This document shows positions 37,655 through 47,964 of a stretch of DNA of 64,000 nucleotides, piece by piece (position 1 is the stretch's first letter; each line of letters starts with the position of its first letter). The stretch comes from Ancylostoma caninum (Eukaryota > Nematoda > Chromadorea > Rhabditida > Ancylostomatidae): assembly GCA_037903475.1 (NCBI GenBank), contig JBAJFG010000047.1, forward strand, positions 2,208,001 to 2,272,000, read 5' to 3'. The notes beneath the pieces were generated by a model, which saw only the letters and a program-made list of their open reading frames with translations, was not told the DNA's origin and did no database searches. Position numbers and translations under genes: made by a program.

Positions 37655-38355
37655 CACAAATACCTTAGAAAGGGCCCATTCAAGAACAAGAATCCACAGA
37701 AACAACTTATGGAGCTTATTTTTCTGGTATTTTCTCCATTTCATTTCACTGGCATTCAAGCATCCAATTAATCCTGATTTGTTTTGTTTACTTATCCTTC
37801 ACAACAGTTTTTCATGGAAATTGCTTGCTAACTTCTGATATTATCTACATATTCTCCAGGCGCTCCACTAAAGAATATCTTCCTTAGACAGTTGAGAAGA
37901 TGTCACACCATTCACGGGTTCCTCTGAGTAGAGTTCTGAAAAAAAGCACGCCTTCAGTTCTTACGTTTTCTTTGCCTGTGAGTAAATGAACACGCAAAAC
38001 ATTGCGTCCGTGTTGATCTTGGGCAATAAATCAAGCTCCGTCTGTAAGAACCGGTAGTATCACCATAAATCAGCCCCTCCACCTACGAGTCGATCATCAT
38101 TGAATTTTCTGTGTTGAAAGTCCAGTGCAATGTGCGTTCTCTCTTTGCTATGGTATCTATATGCTGTTTCATGTAGATTTCGTTTGAACCAACTTTTTAG
38201 TTATTTTGCTTTGAAAAATGTATCACTATGCCTTACACAACACATTGTTCTTGTACGCATTCGACTTAGCAAGGAAATGAATTTATGCAAAGACAACTCA
38301 ACTGCTAAACTTCTCAACAGGACCCTTGAAGGACACCACTCCCAGGGTCTAGAGC
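37655..38355. other. No gene recognised
   Basis: A 77-codon plus frame at 38130-38363 runs into the adjacent element and is unsupported. Confidence 0.35.
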
Positions 38356-38363
38356 TGCGTTGA

Positions 38364-38759
38364 AGGCAGTGTCTCGGTCATTGACCGTGTTCGAGGTTTC
38401 CATGTCGGTCGAACACATGCGAGCCGCTGAGCACAAAAATGTACAAAACGTCGAAAACCTCATAAGTTACGGGTTCCTTTAGCCGAGAATTTCGAAATTC
38501 TCGTCCAGTGAAAGAGGGGCTTCATTTTACAAGAGCTAGCTAAGGGTGCGGCATGTTTCTTCGACATGGCAATACCTGATCAGTTGATAATACTGCTTAG
38601 AAGTTCATTCTTATGTGCAACCTCAAACTCTCAGCTCCGCTTTTACTAGCTTTCTAGCAAGCCGTTTTTTTTTCACATTTCAAGCACATTATTCTAATCA
38701 GCACGTCTAGTAGGACCAGATTCCGTTGATATCTCGATACCCATCATGAGACACTGCCG
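38364..38759 (+). mobile_element. piggyBac-like MITE, copy a
   Basis: This 396-base element has ends AGGCAGTGTCTC and GAGACACTGCCG. It is flanked by TTGA (38360-38363) and TTAA (38760-38763), consistent with a slightly decayed TTAA target as used by piggyBac. The interior matches the element at 57521-57979 in the opposite orientation ('gcgagccgctgagcacaaa', 'taagttacgggttYcttt', 'gagggtgcggcatg' and 'cagctccgcttttRctag'). Confidence 0.8.
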
Positions 38760-39041
38760 TTAAGAAGGTGCATGCGCACAGGGGTGATGAAGATGTCCTT
38801 TCCACAGCTGAAGCGTAGTGAGAAAAATACTGAGAGATGGGTCTTAACATGTTTACATTGCAATCCGTTCACAGTAGCAGGGAAATCGTCACTCGATTAT
38901 GGGGTAGTCAAACGTAGTCCCAGTAAACGTCTGAGCGTTTGGTCTTAGTTAGACGATTAGGCTGGTACATCTCTGATATATATTCAAGTGAGCACTTTTC
39001 TACATATACAAACAAGTAGGACAGTTTGTTACAGAACGTCT

Positions 39042-41919
39042 ATGGATCACCTGCGTGTTCGATCACCTGTGGAAATTATGACGGACCGATTTCTAGAGCA
39101 AAGGTGCTGTAGCAAGTCAGACATTAGGAGAGAGGTATCTATTATACACTTCCGTTCCGTCCAGTGAAAAGTCTGCGGGTATGTTTCAGGTCGCAATTGC
39201 ATCTATTCCGTACATCGTCATCTGCATATCACTATCTCTGTATGTTGTGTTTGGAGCCCTCACATTTTCTGCCATTGACGACTTCATGGATCAGGACACT
39301 TTTGCCACTAAATGTTTCTTTATATTCACTACACTCACCACGATAGGTATGCAGTAAAAATTAGGAAGGGCGAAATATGCACTCCCATAGATCTGGTTAC
39401 CAAAACAATTGCTATAGAATAGAAAAGTCCCGTCGATTTAGAATCTATTCATCTTCAGGTCTAATGAACCTTTACTTTTTTCACACAATGATCAAATGCT
39501 TTTTTTAAGGAACACACTGTGTAATACCTTAATAGGCTTATGTGTCTGAGAACTAAGCGCTTGAAAAGACAATATTAAGCCAGTAAATTCCCTAGTGGAA
39601 AAGCTGCGAAACGAGAAGTTTGTCGGCAACCGTTTCTTTACGGCGGTGGTGACTTCAATTAAGTCTAGCTTGCAGATCTTTTCTACTTAATCGCTTGATT
39701 GTCAGTTATTTTGGACAATACATTGCGTGCAACTTGCTTCGGAAGTTCTGAGTTGACGCAACAGTTAACTCTGCTGTCAGATACTATGTTCAGGCTAATT
39801 GGGTTTTTTTTCTGAGACTTACTCAACACAGTAGGTCTTTAACTATAAATGGTTTCTTTATTGAACAAGTTTGAGTGAATGTCTTTGACTGGGCCGTGAC
39901 CATATCCTAGCCGCTCGGACGAAGTAGACATCACAGTTCTTGAGCTTGTTAATTTGTTGCTTGACTACGTCCCATGCGTTGTAGTAGAGGAGGTTTATGC
40001 CAGACTCGTTAGAAGGCCAAGAGTCCTTCGACGAACTCATTTGAGCGAGAATCAAAATGATTTATAGGTATGATCTTTATAGGTATGATCTCATACAGGT
40101 CGCAGTGTTTTTCAAGAATCTTCTGCTACCCTTAGGAATTATGAACAAATTCTTTCGTAAGCCCTCTTTCCTCTGCCGGAGAAGTGCGACGACGACGTGA
40201 CATTGCTCTCACCTAACAATAGGACGACCCTTTGGACATGAATTGCCTGAGTGGGATAGCCCTTATCAGACTTCTCCAAGCCTGGGTGTCTCTTTTCAAT
40301 GTCATGCAGACATCTTTTATGCTCAGGAATTCAACAATTTTGGTGTGCGTTCACCTGCTGCAAAGATTACTTAAAATCACTGCTAGTCTCTGGCCCTCCA
40401 TGTTTAACTTGATAAACTCGGTCATTCTGAAGTTTCACTAACATATTTAGATAACGATAGGTTCTGGAGCAATAATCGACTACCCGTGAATTCTCAAAAA
40501 TGTGGAACATCACATACAATTGCACAAAATGTGAGAGAAAACCTCTTGCCTGTAATTGATTTTTCTTACGAGACAATGCACATATGCATATGGACATCCG
40601 GCATGAAACAGTCTTTCGGTGTGCACAAGTGGTAGATGGGAAACGAAATTTACTACCCTTCATACATTCGCATCCCAATAGACGCAACAGTTTTCAGGTT
40701 ATGGCGATCTTACTCCAAGAAATCCTCTCAGCAAACTGTTTTGCTTGCTTTATGTTGGTGCTGGCGTCCCTCTTCTGCTAATGGCGTTAATCAATTTTGG
40801 ACAGTTGTTTGCTGAACTGTTTTGGGCTCTCATAACAAGCGTAACCACATCTGTTGTCAGTAAGTTTGTCTAATCTAGGGGAGTTTTAGTTGTAAAATCC
40901 ACTTAAGTTTCCTACATTTAGCATGTTGACCCCGAATCGCGACGCAAAATCCCTATTTCGGTAGCAGTTGCATTTCTTGTACTACATTCTCTCTTTGGTG
41001 CTGGAATTTTCACCTATTGGCTTAACGAACAACCCTTCATTACAGCGATTTATTTCAGGTATGTTTTGCACACGGGAAGTGGAGGTATAATACATCCAAC
41101 ATTTGTTTGTAGCTTTGTTTCTATAACCACCATTGGTTTCGGAGACGTCATAGTTTCCCCACAGAACAATTTCGACACAGTCATTTTGACGTTTTACTTG
41201 GTGAGTGGAATTGTAATCATGACGACGTTCATCAACGGTGTGGTAGATCACGTGGTGTGGATTCACTACCTTGGCCGGTATGTACTTAACGTCTTTACCC
41301 AGTTTTCTTCTAATATCTCCAGCTTATAGAGGGCCAACAAGTATTCGGAAGAACGTAGTTTGGTTTGGAGGAGAATTAATGACGGTTCAGGAGTTAATTC
41401 TTCTTGCTGCCTCCAGTTTCGAAGTATGCTTTACTTGTTTTATCAGACCGGAAATAGTTACAGACGTATGTGCAACAGGTATCTCCTCGACAGCTCCGAG
41501 AAACGCTACGAAATCTGGATGAGATCATTGCTCTCGCCCTCAACGACGAATTGCGAAAAAAGAGCAAAGTGTTCTTGAATAATGGCACCTTCATCACTGA
41601 TGGTGCCTTGGTGAACAACGAAGAATCCAGAATAAAGGTAGTTCTAATCTCCCAGAAAGTCTCGGTGAATATCATGCAGAGGTTGCACAGTGGCAACCAT
41701 CAGAATATGCGCCTTTCGTTCGAATTATGCCGTTGCATTCCTCACTTTTCTCTACTGGAGGAAGCGTTTGCCTATCAATTATGCTTGCGATTTCGTGGTC
41801 AACACCTGATCACGTGGGAAACATTTATCTTCCTGGAGTTACCACATTCTTATTTCAGCACCGTCTCAAAACAGCCTCCAGTCTTAGTCGAATGTCTACA
41901 CCATATCATGAGAAGGTGA
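39042..41919 (+). CDS. Two-pore-domain (TWK-type) potassium channel
   Basis: Manual exons: 39042-39134, 39190-39346, 40698-40855, 40922-41058, 41113-41277, 41330-41423, 41479-41637, then an optional 42-base intron or read-through and 41680-41919. All joins keep frame. The product (about 400 residues) would be a plasma-membrane leak K+ channel subunit acting as a dimer. Seen: TM1 around ASIPYIVICISLSLYVVFGA, pore 1 TTLTTIGYGD, TM2 LLYVGAGVPLLLMALINFG, TM3 VAVAFLVLHSLFGAGIFTYW, pore 2 YFSFVSITTIGFGD, then TM4. The C-terminal motif WFGGELMTVQEL and the acidic helix LRETLRNLDEI resemble other nematode TWK tails as I remember them. ATG 39042 is chosen because exon 1 has no stop and a good donor follows. 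The TM1-to-pore-1 loop is very short. The exon 3 donor must be GTCAGT; using the nearby GTAAGT breaks the frame. The last 80 codons are uncertain because a second frame is also open there. Confidence 0.87.
39826..40210 (-). mobile_element. Mariner transposase relic in channel intron 2
   Basis: On the minus strand a 65-codon frame (39858-40055) contains SWPSNESGINLLYYNAWDVV, which resembles the conserved 'WP..SPDLNP.DY..W' segment near the third catalytic Asp of mariner/Tc1 transposases. The key Asp residues are replaced. No intact ends or full transposase remain. It lies inside the 1,351-base second intron of the potassium channel gene, in the opposite orientation. Confidence 0.6.
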
Positions 41920-42060
41920 GAAATTCCTGCAGAGTGTGTTTACTATGCTTTTCCAGAAAGCATAGACGACAGCTTCTGCACAACGCTTGAGCTGTACTTT
42001 GTCGTACTCGAAATTTCTGTTTTCGTTACTAAAACCGTGGCTATCTTGATGTTTGGCACA
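41920..42060. other. 3' flank of channel gene
   Basis: Short spacer between the channel stop codon and the retrotransposon 3' end. No canonical AATAAA is seen immediately after the stop. Confidence 0.4.
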
Positions 42061-42063
42061 CCC

Positions 42064-42960
42064 TTAATGTAAACGGTAAATCATCTTGGTCACCCATGTA
42101 GACTCCCATTGATCTTCGGCTATACCGAGCGATCGCCAGCAATCCTTCAATTTGTGTCTCTCGCGTGCCGAGTTGTCTAATGGATTCTGTCCGTTCGAGG
42201 GACACGGAGAACATCGCATCTTTCTTAAAAGGATTTCGCGAAGAAGTCTGACCATAGGGTCGGCGATCTTCCTATTGTGCGCTTGACGGTCCGTGGAGTC
42301 CAGTCACTGACGGTCCCTGTCCAAAGGTTGTCGTCTAGACGCATTACTTGTCCGGCTCACTTGATTCTACTAAACTAGGCATAAGCGGCAGCGTCTTCGA
42401 TTGTTGACGTAGGGAGGAGCTCCGTAATCCAGCCCTCGCTTGCGTGAGTCGGGTTACCTCTAACATCACCCTCTCAATAGAGCGTTCTGCGACACCGACC
42501 GCATTATCCTGCTCGCGTAACGCCCAGCTTTCTGAAGCGTACATTAAAGCAGGGAGAACCGTTGTGTTGAAGAGGTGGCCAGGAGTCAGGTGTTTTTGCA
42601 AGCTCCCCAAGAAACTTGTATCCTCTTGCCCAGCTCTGGAGTGAGGTCGTTCATCATGTTAATTTCTCAACCTAGATATATGTAGCTGGTGCATCCGGAG
42701 ATGGTCGTTCCATTGAGCGAGAATATGGCATCTTGGATCCATCCATTTCTCATGAACATCGTCCTAGCCAGGCTCAGTTGGTGACAGTTGTCGTCGAAGT
42801 CGGCCAGCATCCGCTTCGCTGATGGTTGGTGGTATTATAAGGACGATGTCGTCAGCGAGGTGAGGATGGTTAAGTCGCCCGCCTCGCACTCTCATGTTAT
42901 TCCATCCTAGTTTCCGCATAGCATCCTCGAGAGTGGCGCTGAATAGTTTTGGCGACACTG
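42064..42960 (-). mobile_element. RTE-type non-LTR retrotransposon, 5'-truncated, decayed
   Basis: Read on the minus strand from 42960 to 42064, three frame-shifted pieces follow the order of an endonuclease-reverse transcriptase C-terminus. The first has PKLFSATLEDAMRKLGWNN and an L/F-ADDIVLI motif, the RT catalytic box. The second has VLPALMYASESWALREQD and AERSIERVMLEVTRLTQARA, the typical thumb/connector of nematode RTE proteins. The third has KLKDCWRSLG near the end. Frameshifts and the missing endonuclease and palm domains make it a dead copy. Its 5' truncation is typical of LINE insertion. It separates the channel gene from the downstream region. Confidence 0.9.
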
Positions 42961-43270
42961 TGTCGCCTTATCGAGCCCCTATCTTGGCGTCGATAGTGGT
43001 AAATAAATAACAGTAAAAAACAGCAAATTGATAAATGATAACGAAATATGTTTTCAGAATATTGCGGCTTTGAAAGTCATCCACTGTCGTGCATGTACAA
43101 AGCTCCAGCATGAAACCATTGAAGAATAACGTAAAGATAAGATGACATTTTGTTGTTTTCTAATCCCTTATCGAGGAATAAATACTTCTTGAACAGAAGT
43201 GGAAAGGCTCATTTTTACTCATTCATTCTCCAAAGATGGTATGTAACTCCTCACTTTCGTAGCTTTTTGC

Positions 43271-44410
43271 ATGAAATCTGAAACAAGACAACGCCTATAT
43301 AGAATCAAAACGGAAAGATTCAAGCAGTTGAGAGCTCAGCACGACGGCAGGAATTGTGAGTTGAAACATTCGGATAAAGCTCCCACAGAATAGCAAACGT
43401 TTTCAGAGTGTTTTTAGTAGCGTTTGTGTTCGGCAGCTTCTTCGCGCTCGTGAACTTTATATTTGCCTTCTACAATTTATTCCGCATAGTAAATATGGTA
43501 AGTATTGGAAACGTGAAAAAAATTTGGTCACTGGTGCACCCACACTGATTAAATATTGTTGTGCACTATAACGTTTGTTTATAGAGTTCTCTAGGAACCG
43601 CCGCAAAATTTACGTAACAACATATGTTATATTGTTAATATGTGCAGTTACATCGCCGCTATAGTCCTCGAGGACTGTAGCACACTACGTCGCCGTCGCT
43701 GGCGACTGTGAGGCCGGTGCGCATCGATTGTGGGTGGAGCGTCGCGGCGGCCGCTGTCGCTGGTGATGGGCGATCGCCAACATCGGCGGCCGCCAATGTT
43801 GGCGACCGTGGCGTCGGTGCATATCGATTGTAAGCGCTCGCAATATTGGCGGCCGCCGGCGATGGCGAACTTAGACCCTGGCTAGAAATAGCAAGTATTG
43901 TTGACGATCCCAGTCATGGCCTTCTCGTCACAGAATGGTATCCCATAAGAAAAACCCCAGACTTTGCCAGCAATCGTAGAGATCGCCAACGCTGTCGCTG
44001 CCACGATTAACCGCCAAAAGTTTCCGCACAATTGCCACTATAGCTACATTATAGTGCATCGGAGTCTGATCTAGTTGGATAACAAGAGATACATATTGAT
44101 CTTCTTTATTCGTCGATCGATACGTTTGATTTGTCAATACATATTGATCTTCTTTATCCGTCGATCGATATGTTTCATTTGTTATTCGACCTAATCGAAC
44201 TCCGATGAGCTTACATGCAAACTGAGTGATACTATATGAAAACTTGCAACATTTTGTTTTCATCATTTCCATTCCTTTTCTTCACAGCGACGGTGTTGCT
44301 GTGAAGACACCGAAAGACTGGTCCGAGACCATGCCACTAGCTTCTTTGCGGCGTGGGGTGATGCAGTCTTCTATAATGTCCATTCAATGTGCTTCGCATC
44401 TTGTTGAGGC
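43271..44410 (+). CDS. Candidate exons of a small membrane protein (weak)
   Basis: Three blocks look coding: 43271-about 43368 (starts MKSETRQRLYRIKTERFKQL and ends at a GTGAGT donor); about 43407-43498, after a TTTTCAG acceptor and before ATG|GTAAGT, with the membrane-like segment VAFVFGSFFALVNFIFAF; and 44288-44410 after TTCACAG, starting RRCCCEDTERL. The second and third join in phase; the first and second do not, so an exon may be missing or the locus decayed. The 43.6-44.22 kb interval between them is filled by palindromic repeats. I do not recognise the family. Confidence 0.25.
43630..43880. repeat. GC-rich palindromic block
   Basis: Repeated and mutually inverted words such as 'cgccaacatcggcggccgcc' and 'ggcggccgccaatgttggcg' form near-perfect palindromes centred around NotI-like 'gcggccgc'. 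The block is markedly more GC-rich than its surroundings. Together with the foldback at 44041-44221 it may be one larger element, but I cannot define its ends. Confidence 0.65.
44041..44221. mobile_element. Foldback MITE, TAGCTG family, copy a
   Basis: Inverted ends built on 'tatagtgcatcggagtc' and its complement 'actccgatg', with an internal direct duplication of 'acatattgatcttctttat' and 'cgtcgatcgata'. The family recurs at 47014-47133 and 51251-51383. TA at the ends suggests a Tc1/mariner-type target. Confidence 0.75.
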
Positions 44411-44459
44411 CAAAGAATCACTGCATCCTCAAGGGTTTCGCTTTCGGTAGAGTTAGGCA

Positions 44460-44990
44460 CTAATTTCAACTCCTTTTTGGACGAAAACAAGCTTGATCTT
44501 GCCCAGACCTGTTATTCTAATCCATACTTTCATTTAGTATGGAAAATGGGTTTGTTCAACGTTGATTCTGCGGATTTCGGAGTGATTCAACCGTAAATAA
44601 CTCTCGCAGGTGAAGAGTACCCAGCCAGGCTTGTCACCGCGCACAAGCGCGTTCATCTTTCTGCATTTTTCCGTTCTTGAGCCCATCATTTCTCTAGTAA
44701 GGCGTTGCCCTTTGGCGGAATTGTAAGGATACAGCTCGACATCATCTCCAATCAGTCTCTGCATAGTTGAACGGCGTGTCTTGTGATCTCTAGAAGATTA
44801 TCTTTCGCTTTTTTAGGATATCGGTGAAGTTTGTGTTGACAGAATTCCGAAAGACAGGGGTCCTTGCAGTTCATTCAGGTCTTGCTGTCAGACGATTTCC
44901 TATCCCACCAGTTTGTTCAAAACGTTTTATGACGCGATGTACTTGCTCCCGATGCAGTTTGAGCGTCGTTGAAATCTAAGAATTAACGAT
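44460..44990 (-). pseudogene. Mariner/Tc1 transposase relic
   Basis: On the minus strand, broken frames show first a helix-turn-helix-like part (KRFEQTGGIGNRLTARPE, then TARTPVFRNSVN), which resembles the paired-like DNA-binding region of Tc1/mariner transposases. A second part at 44764-44534 contains REMMGSRTEKCRKMNALVRG and WVLFTCESYL at the place where the first catalytic Asp motif (F.DE) should be. The Asp is lost (TCES). In-frame stops and shifts show it is dead. Confidence 0.65.
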
Positions 44991-44999
44991 CCGCGTTTG

Positions 45000-45300
45000 T
45001 ACATGGTGACTATTGCTGAGCAATCCCCAGGCAATACCATCTTTATATAAAAAAGAGAATAAGGCTGGCCACATAGGGCTAAAAAATACCGGAGAAACAA
45101 ACAACGCCATGAAAAAGTACAAACAAGCAATATAAATGTCCGAAAATTGATTTCCTAGATCCCGTCACACTTCATATGGACCATCCTGTAGGATATTCCC
45201 CCTGCGGAAATCCCTTCTTAGACATACTCTCAGCAACAGAAAATTTTCTTACATACGTAATGAGTGAGTTCCAGCATTGCGCAACAACGCTTTGCACGGA
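45000..45300. other. Spacer, no gene recognised
   Basis: A 67-codon minus frame (44927-45130) overlaps the mariner relic and has no support. Confidence 0.3.
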
Positions 45301-45306
45301 TCATAC

Positions 45307-45443
45307 CATATAATTTTCAGTTTCCTAATTGCACTAGGTTTGGTGCGGGGATACACACTCCATTGATTTAGGCAAGATGTGCATTCTCGCGTTTCTAACA
45401 AAATCACTGCAACGAAGATAGAAAGGCACAGCATCAAAAACAT
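45307..45443 (-). CDS. First exon of a probable secreted protein
   Basis: On the minus strand ATG 45443 opens a frame beginning MFLMLCLSIFVAVILLETRE, a strong signal-peptide-like N-terminus, followed by CTSCLNQWSVYPRTKPSAIR. A plausible donor (TG|GTATGA) ends the exon at 45307, giving 137 bases (phase 2). If unspliced, the frame runs to a stop at 45249. No downstream exon could be assigned because the next 0.5 kb is a mariner relic. It could be a real gene cut off by that insertion. Confidence 0.4.
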
Positions 45444-45449
45444 AAGCGT

Positions 45450-45925
45450 AAAATCCTAGGTTGCTCGAACGCTGAAAGGGATGAGGATGAAGATAAATCT
45501 TGCGGAGAAAGCTCTGAAGGAAAGACGATTACCATCCAACCTCATGGGTATGACTGATGCTCACAACAAACAGGCAAATTCCTTTTGTAGAATACAAATT
45601 TCCGTTTTTAGCTCGGTTACAAGACACAGATGATGGTAATGAAGCCTAGCCAAAATCAACAAGAGTGGCATTTATCAATCCTGATGGCATAACAAACTTT
45701 ACGAATCAAAATACCGTTATAAAAAGAATAAACTTTTAATACAAAGAGGGGTGACCGTGTGTTTTTGTCTTTTCGTTTCATGTAGCGCTTGCTGTGAACA
45801 CCGTTGATTCAATTCTCATATGAAGAATTCGCGTGTGGAATGGGCTTCGGCATTGAACTTGACTGTATAAATTCGATTAAGACACATGTGTAATTGCTAC
45901 AAACGATAATGTGTATTTCAACTGT
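45450..45925. other. No gene recognised
   Basis: Intergenic between the signal-peptide exon and the 3' end of gene D. No element ends are seen. Confidence 0.35.
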
Positions 45926-45930
45926 GAAGT

Positions 45931-47860
45931 TCAGTCGCGATACATTGGTGCAGTCCCTTTGGCAATCCACCCAACTATTTGCCAACTAGCAGGCAAACGA
46001 GGCCCGTCAAATGTAGTATTGCCAAACAGGAAGTCCCGCCAGATATGTTCCCAACAAACCTCGTCACGCCATTCAAATTGGATTGCCAGACGAATTTTGC
46101 CAATCGTATCGTCAACCAAAAAGGCTATCAACCACACAAAAATTCCGACATCATCAAGAATCGTGCCATGATATCAATCTTCGCAGACCGCTGCCCGCTC
46201 AGCTGAGCCAGTCGAAATGAAAGTTTTATCCACATAATCGCTACCTTCTCTCGCCACACATTCCCTCGCCTTTTGTATTGCCGAACAGGTTCTTGACGTA
46301 TTCTTCCAGAAGTGGCGGACGCAGAGGAGGGGAGGGAGGTTCGAAATTACTTTGCAATACAAATAAAAATCTTGTTCTAGTTTATTTTCAATATCTTTTA
46401 TTTCCACCGTTATTTTTAGTATAATTTTCATTTAATTCCGACTATTTTGTTTTATTAATTAATTAAATTATTGTTTTTATAAATTAAATTAAATTGTTCT
46501 TTAATTTGTTTTTAATATAATCATTAATTATTATAACCAATATTTTTATTAAATTAATTTTCCATCCGGATCCCCAAAGCGGCGGAGACCGCATTTTTTC
46601 CCGTGCCCTCTCCCCACCGCCTACTTCCTGCGTCCGCCACTGCAGAAGATGTATTGCGAAGCAAAATTTAACTCGTAAAATGTATGATCAAACACATTCT
46701 CCTGCCAAATGTATCGCCAGCGAACTTCAGCAAGCCCCTCACACAGTTTTGCTACTGGTCGAATTGTCGGCAAGTTTGCAGAGCGCGACAAAAAGGGGAG
46801 AGAACGCTACCTGTTGCGGCTCGCTGGATGAGTCCAGGAGAGCTGGTAAGACTCTGTTAATGAATCCATTGGCAGATTCTACCTCAGCGAGTTGTAAGGT
46901 TGATAACTAGCCCTGCTGCGGAACTTTGTGTACGGAGTATACAGGGTTTCTCAATCCGGCTACTTATCTTTAGGCTCTGAGCGTGGCAATGAAGCAGTAG
47001 CAGTAAGCACAAATAGCTGCATTTATAGTGCATCGGAGTCCGATCCGCTCGGATAACAAAAGATACCTACTGATCCTTACGTAACTTTCGTTATCCGACC
47101 TGATCGGACTCCGATGCACTATAACTACAGCTAATGGAGCACGCAAATTCTCGGACATAAATGGCCACAGCAGCGCGACCGTGTTGTGATCAATATCCCG
47201 AGCTGTCACAACGTCTGATGGTAATGATTCTTCCAAGAGAGCACGCGTCGAAATCCTCGACTCCGAGTTACATGCCAGTAGTGACAAACACTGTCAAGAA
47301 CGCTTTCGCATCTTCACCAGAATAGCGACCGCAACTTTGTTTTCCCATTTTGGGCACTCATCGCAGGAAATGTCGTGAAAACTCTGTAATCCTAATTGGA
47401 GTCACAATCTCACCGCTAGAACTCGAAACTATAGTGCGCAGGACTTCGGAAGCGCTTTGGATTACGGCCTAAGTACAAAAAAGAATAGAAATTCATCGAC
47501 GATGCATTTCTATGGGTGCAATGACTCCTTGTACTGAGACCTTTGCGGGCTTCGATCGATGTAGACAAGCTGTCAAAGGTCTCAGTACTTTATAAACCTT
47601 TGGGGCATGGGTTTGCTAATAGTAGTTCGCTGCTCTACTGTCGTTTCGGCTACTAACTTAGAATCTCTGGAACAGACATTAGGGGTCGTCTTGTTAGTGA
47701 AATTTTACGTGCACTGTATTCAGGACAGACTCTAGCTTCTGCAGTTGGGGTATCCGCGGTGATAATGCAGAAGCTCCATTTTGCTGCACCAGTCAGCACT
47801 TTCACCCCTGCAAAACCCCCTTTCGACCTCTTAGCTGATCCGCACACTACAGGGAACACC
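45931..47860 (-). CDS. Gene D: Trp-rich protein of unknown family, interrupted by a MITE
   Basis: Minus-strand exons, 5' to 3': a candidate at about 47820-47665 (KVLTGAAKWSFCIITADTPT); a candidate near 47250-47140 (EESLPSDVVTARDIDHNTVA); 46906-46811 (32 codons, phase 0); a split exon 46754-46643 plus 46309-46245; and the last exon 46124-45931. The split exon becomes continuous if the element 46310-46642 and one copy of the repeated CAGAAG are removed (…YIF|WKNTSRTC…). It then joins the last exon in phase 1. Two Trp-rich segments, EVRWRYIWQENVF and CWEHIWRDFLFGN, look like an internal repeat. The product ends GTAPMYRD. The 5' joins are not all in phase, and the middle exon runs into a foldback element. 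I cannot name a family; with a coding exon split, this allele is probably a pseudogene unless the element is spliced out. Confidence 0.5.
46310..46642. mobile_element. hAT-like MITE, family 1, copy e, inside a coding exon
   Basis: This 333-base copy has ends AGTGGCGGACGCAG and CTGCGTCCGCCACTG and the family core ('caatacaaataaaaatcttg', 'ttttccatccggatcccc'). The first terminal C is changed. The sequence CAGAAG is present on both sides (overlapping the left end), a shortened or eroded target duplication. It splits an exon of gene D on the other strand. Confidence 0.85.
47014..47133. mobile_element. Foldback MITE, TAGCTG family, copy b
   Basis: A 120-base near-palindrome: TAGCTGCATTTATAGTGCAT on the left pairs with ATGCACTATAACTACAGCTA on the right, and 'cggagtccgatc' pairs with 'gatcggactccg'. 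It may lie in, or provide a donor site (TAC|GTAAGG on the minus strand) to, a gene D exon. Confidence 0.85.
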
Positions 47861-47964
47861 AAAACTAATCACGTTTAAATACTTGTTTCCGTTATCAGCG
47901 CTGTGGCTTTCCTAACAATTATTCCTACTGACCTACATCCTTCATTTGTAGTTTGCATTTATCG

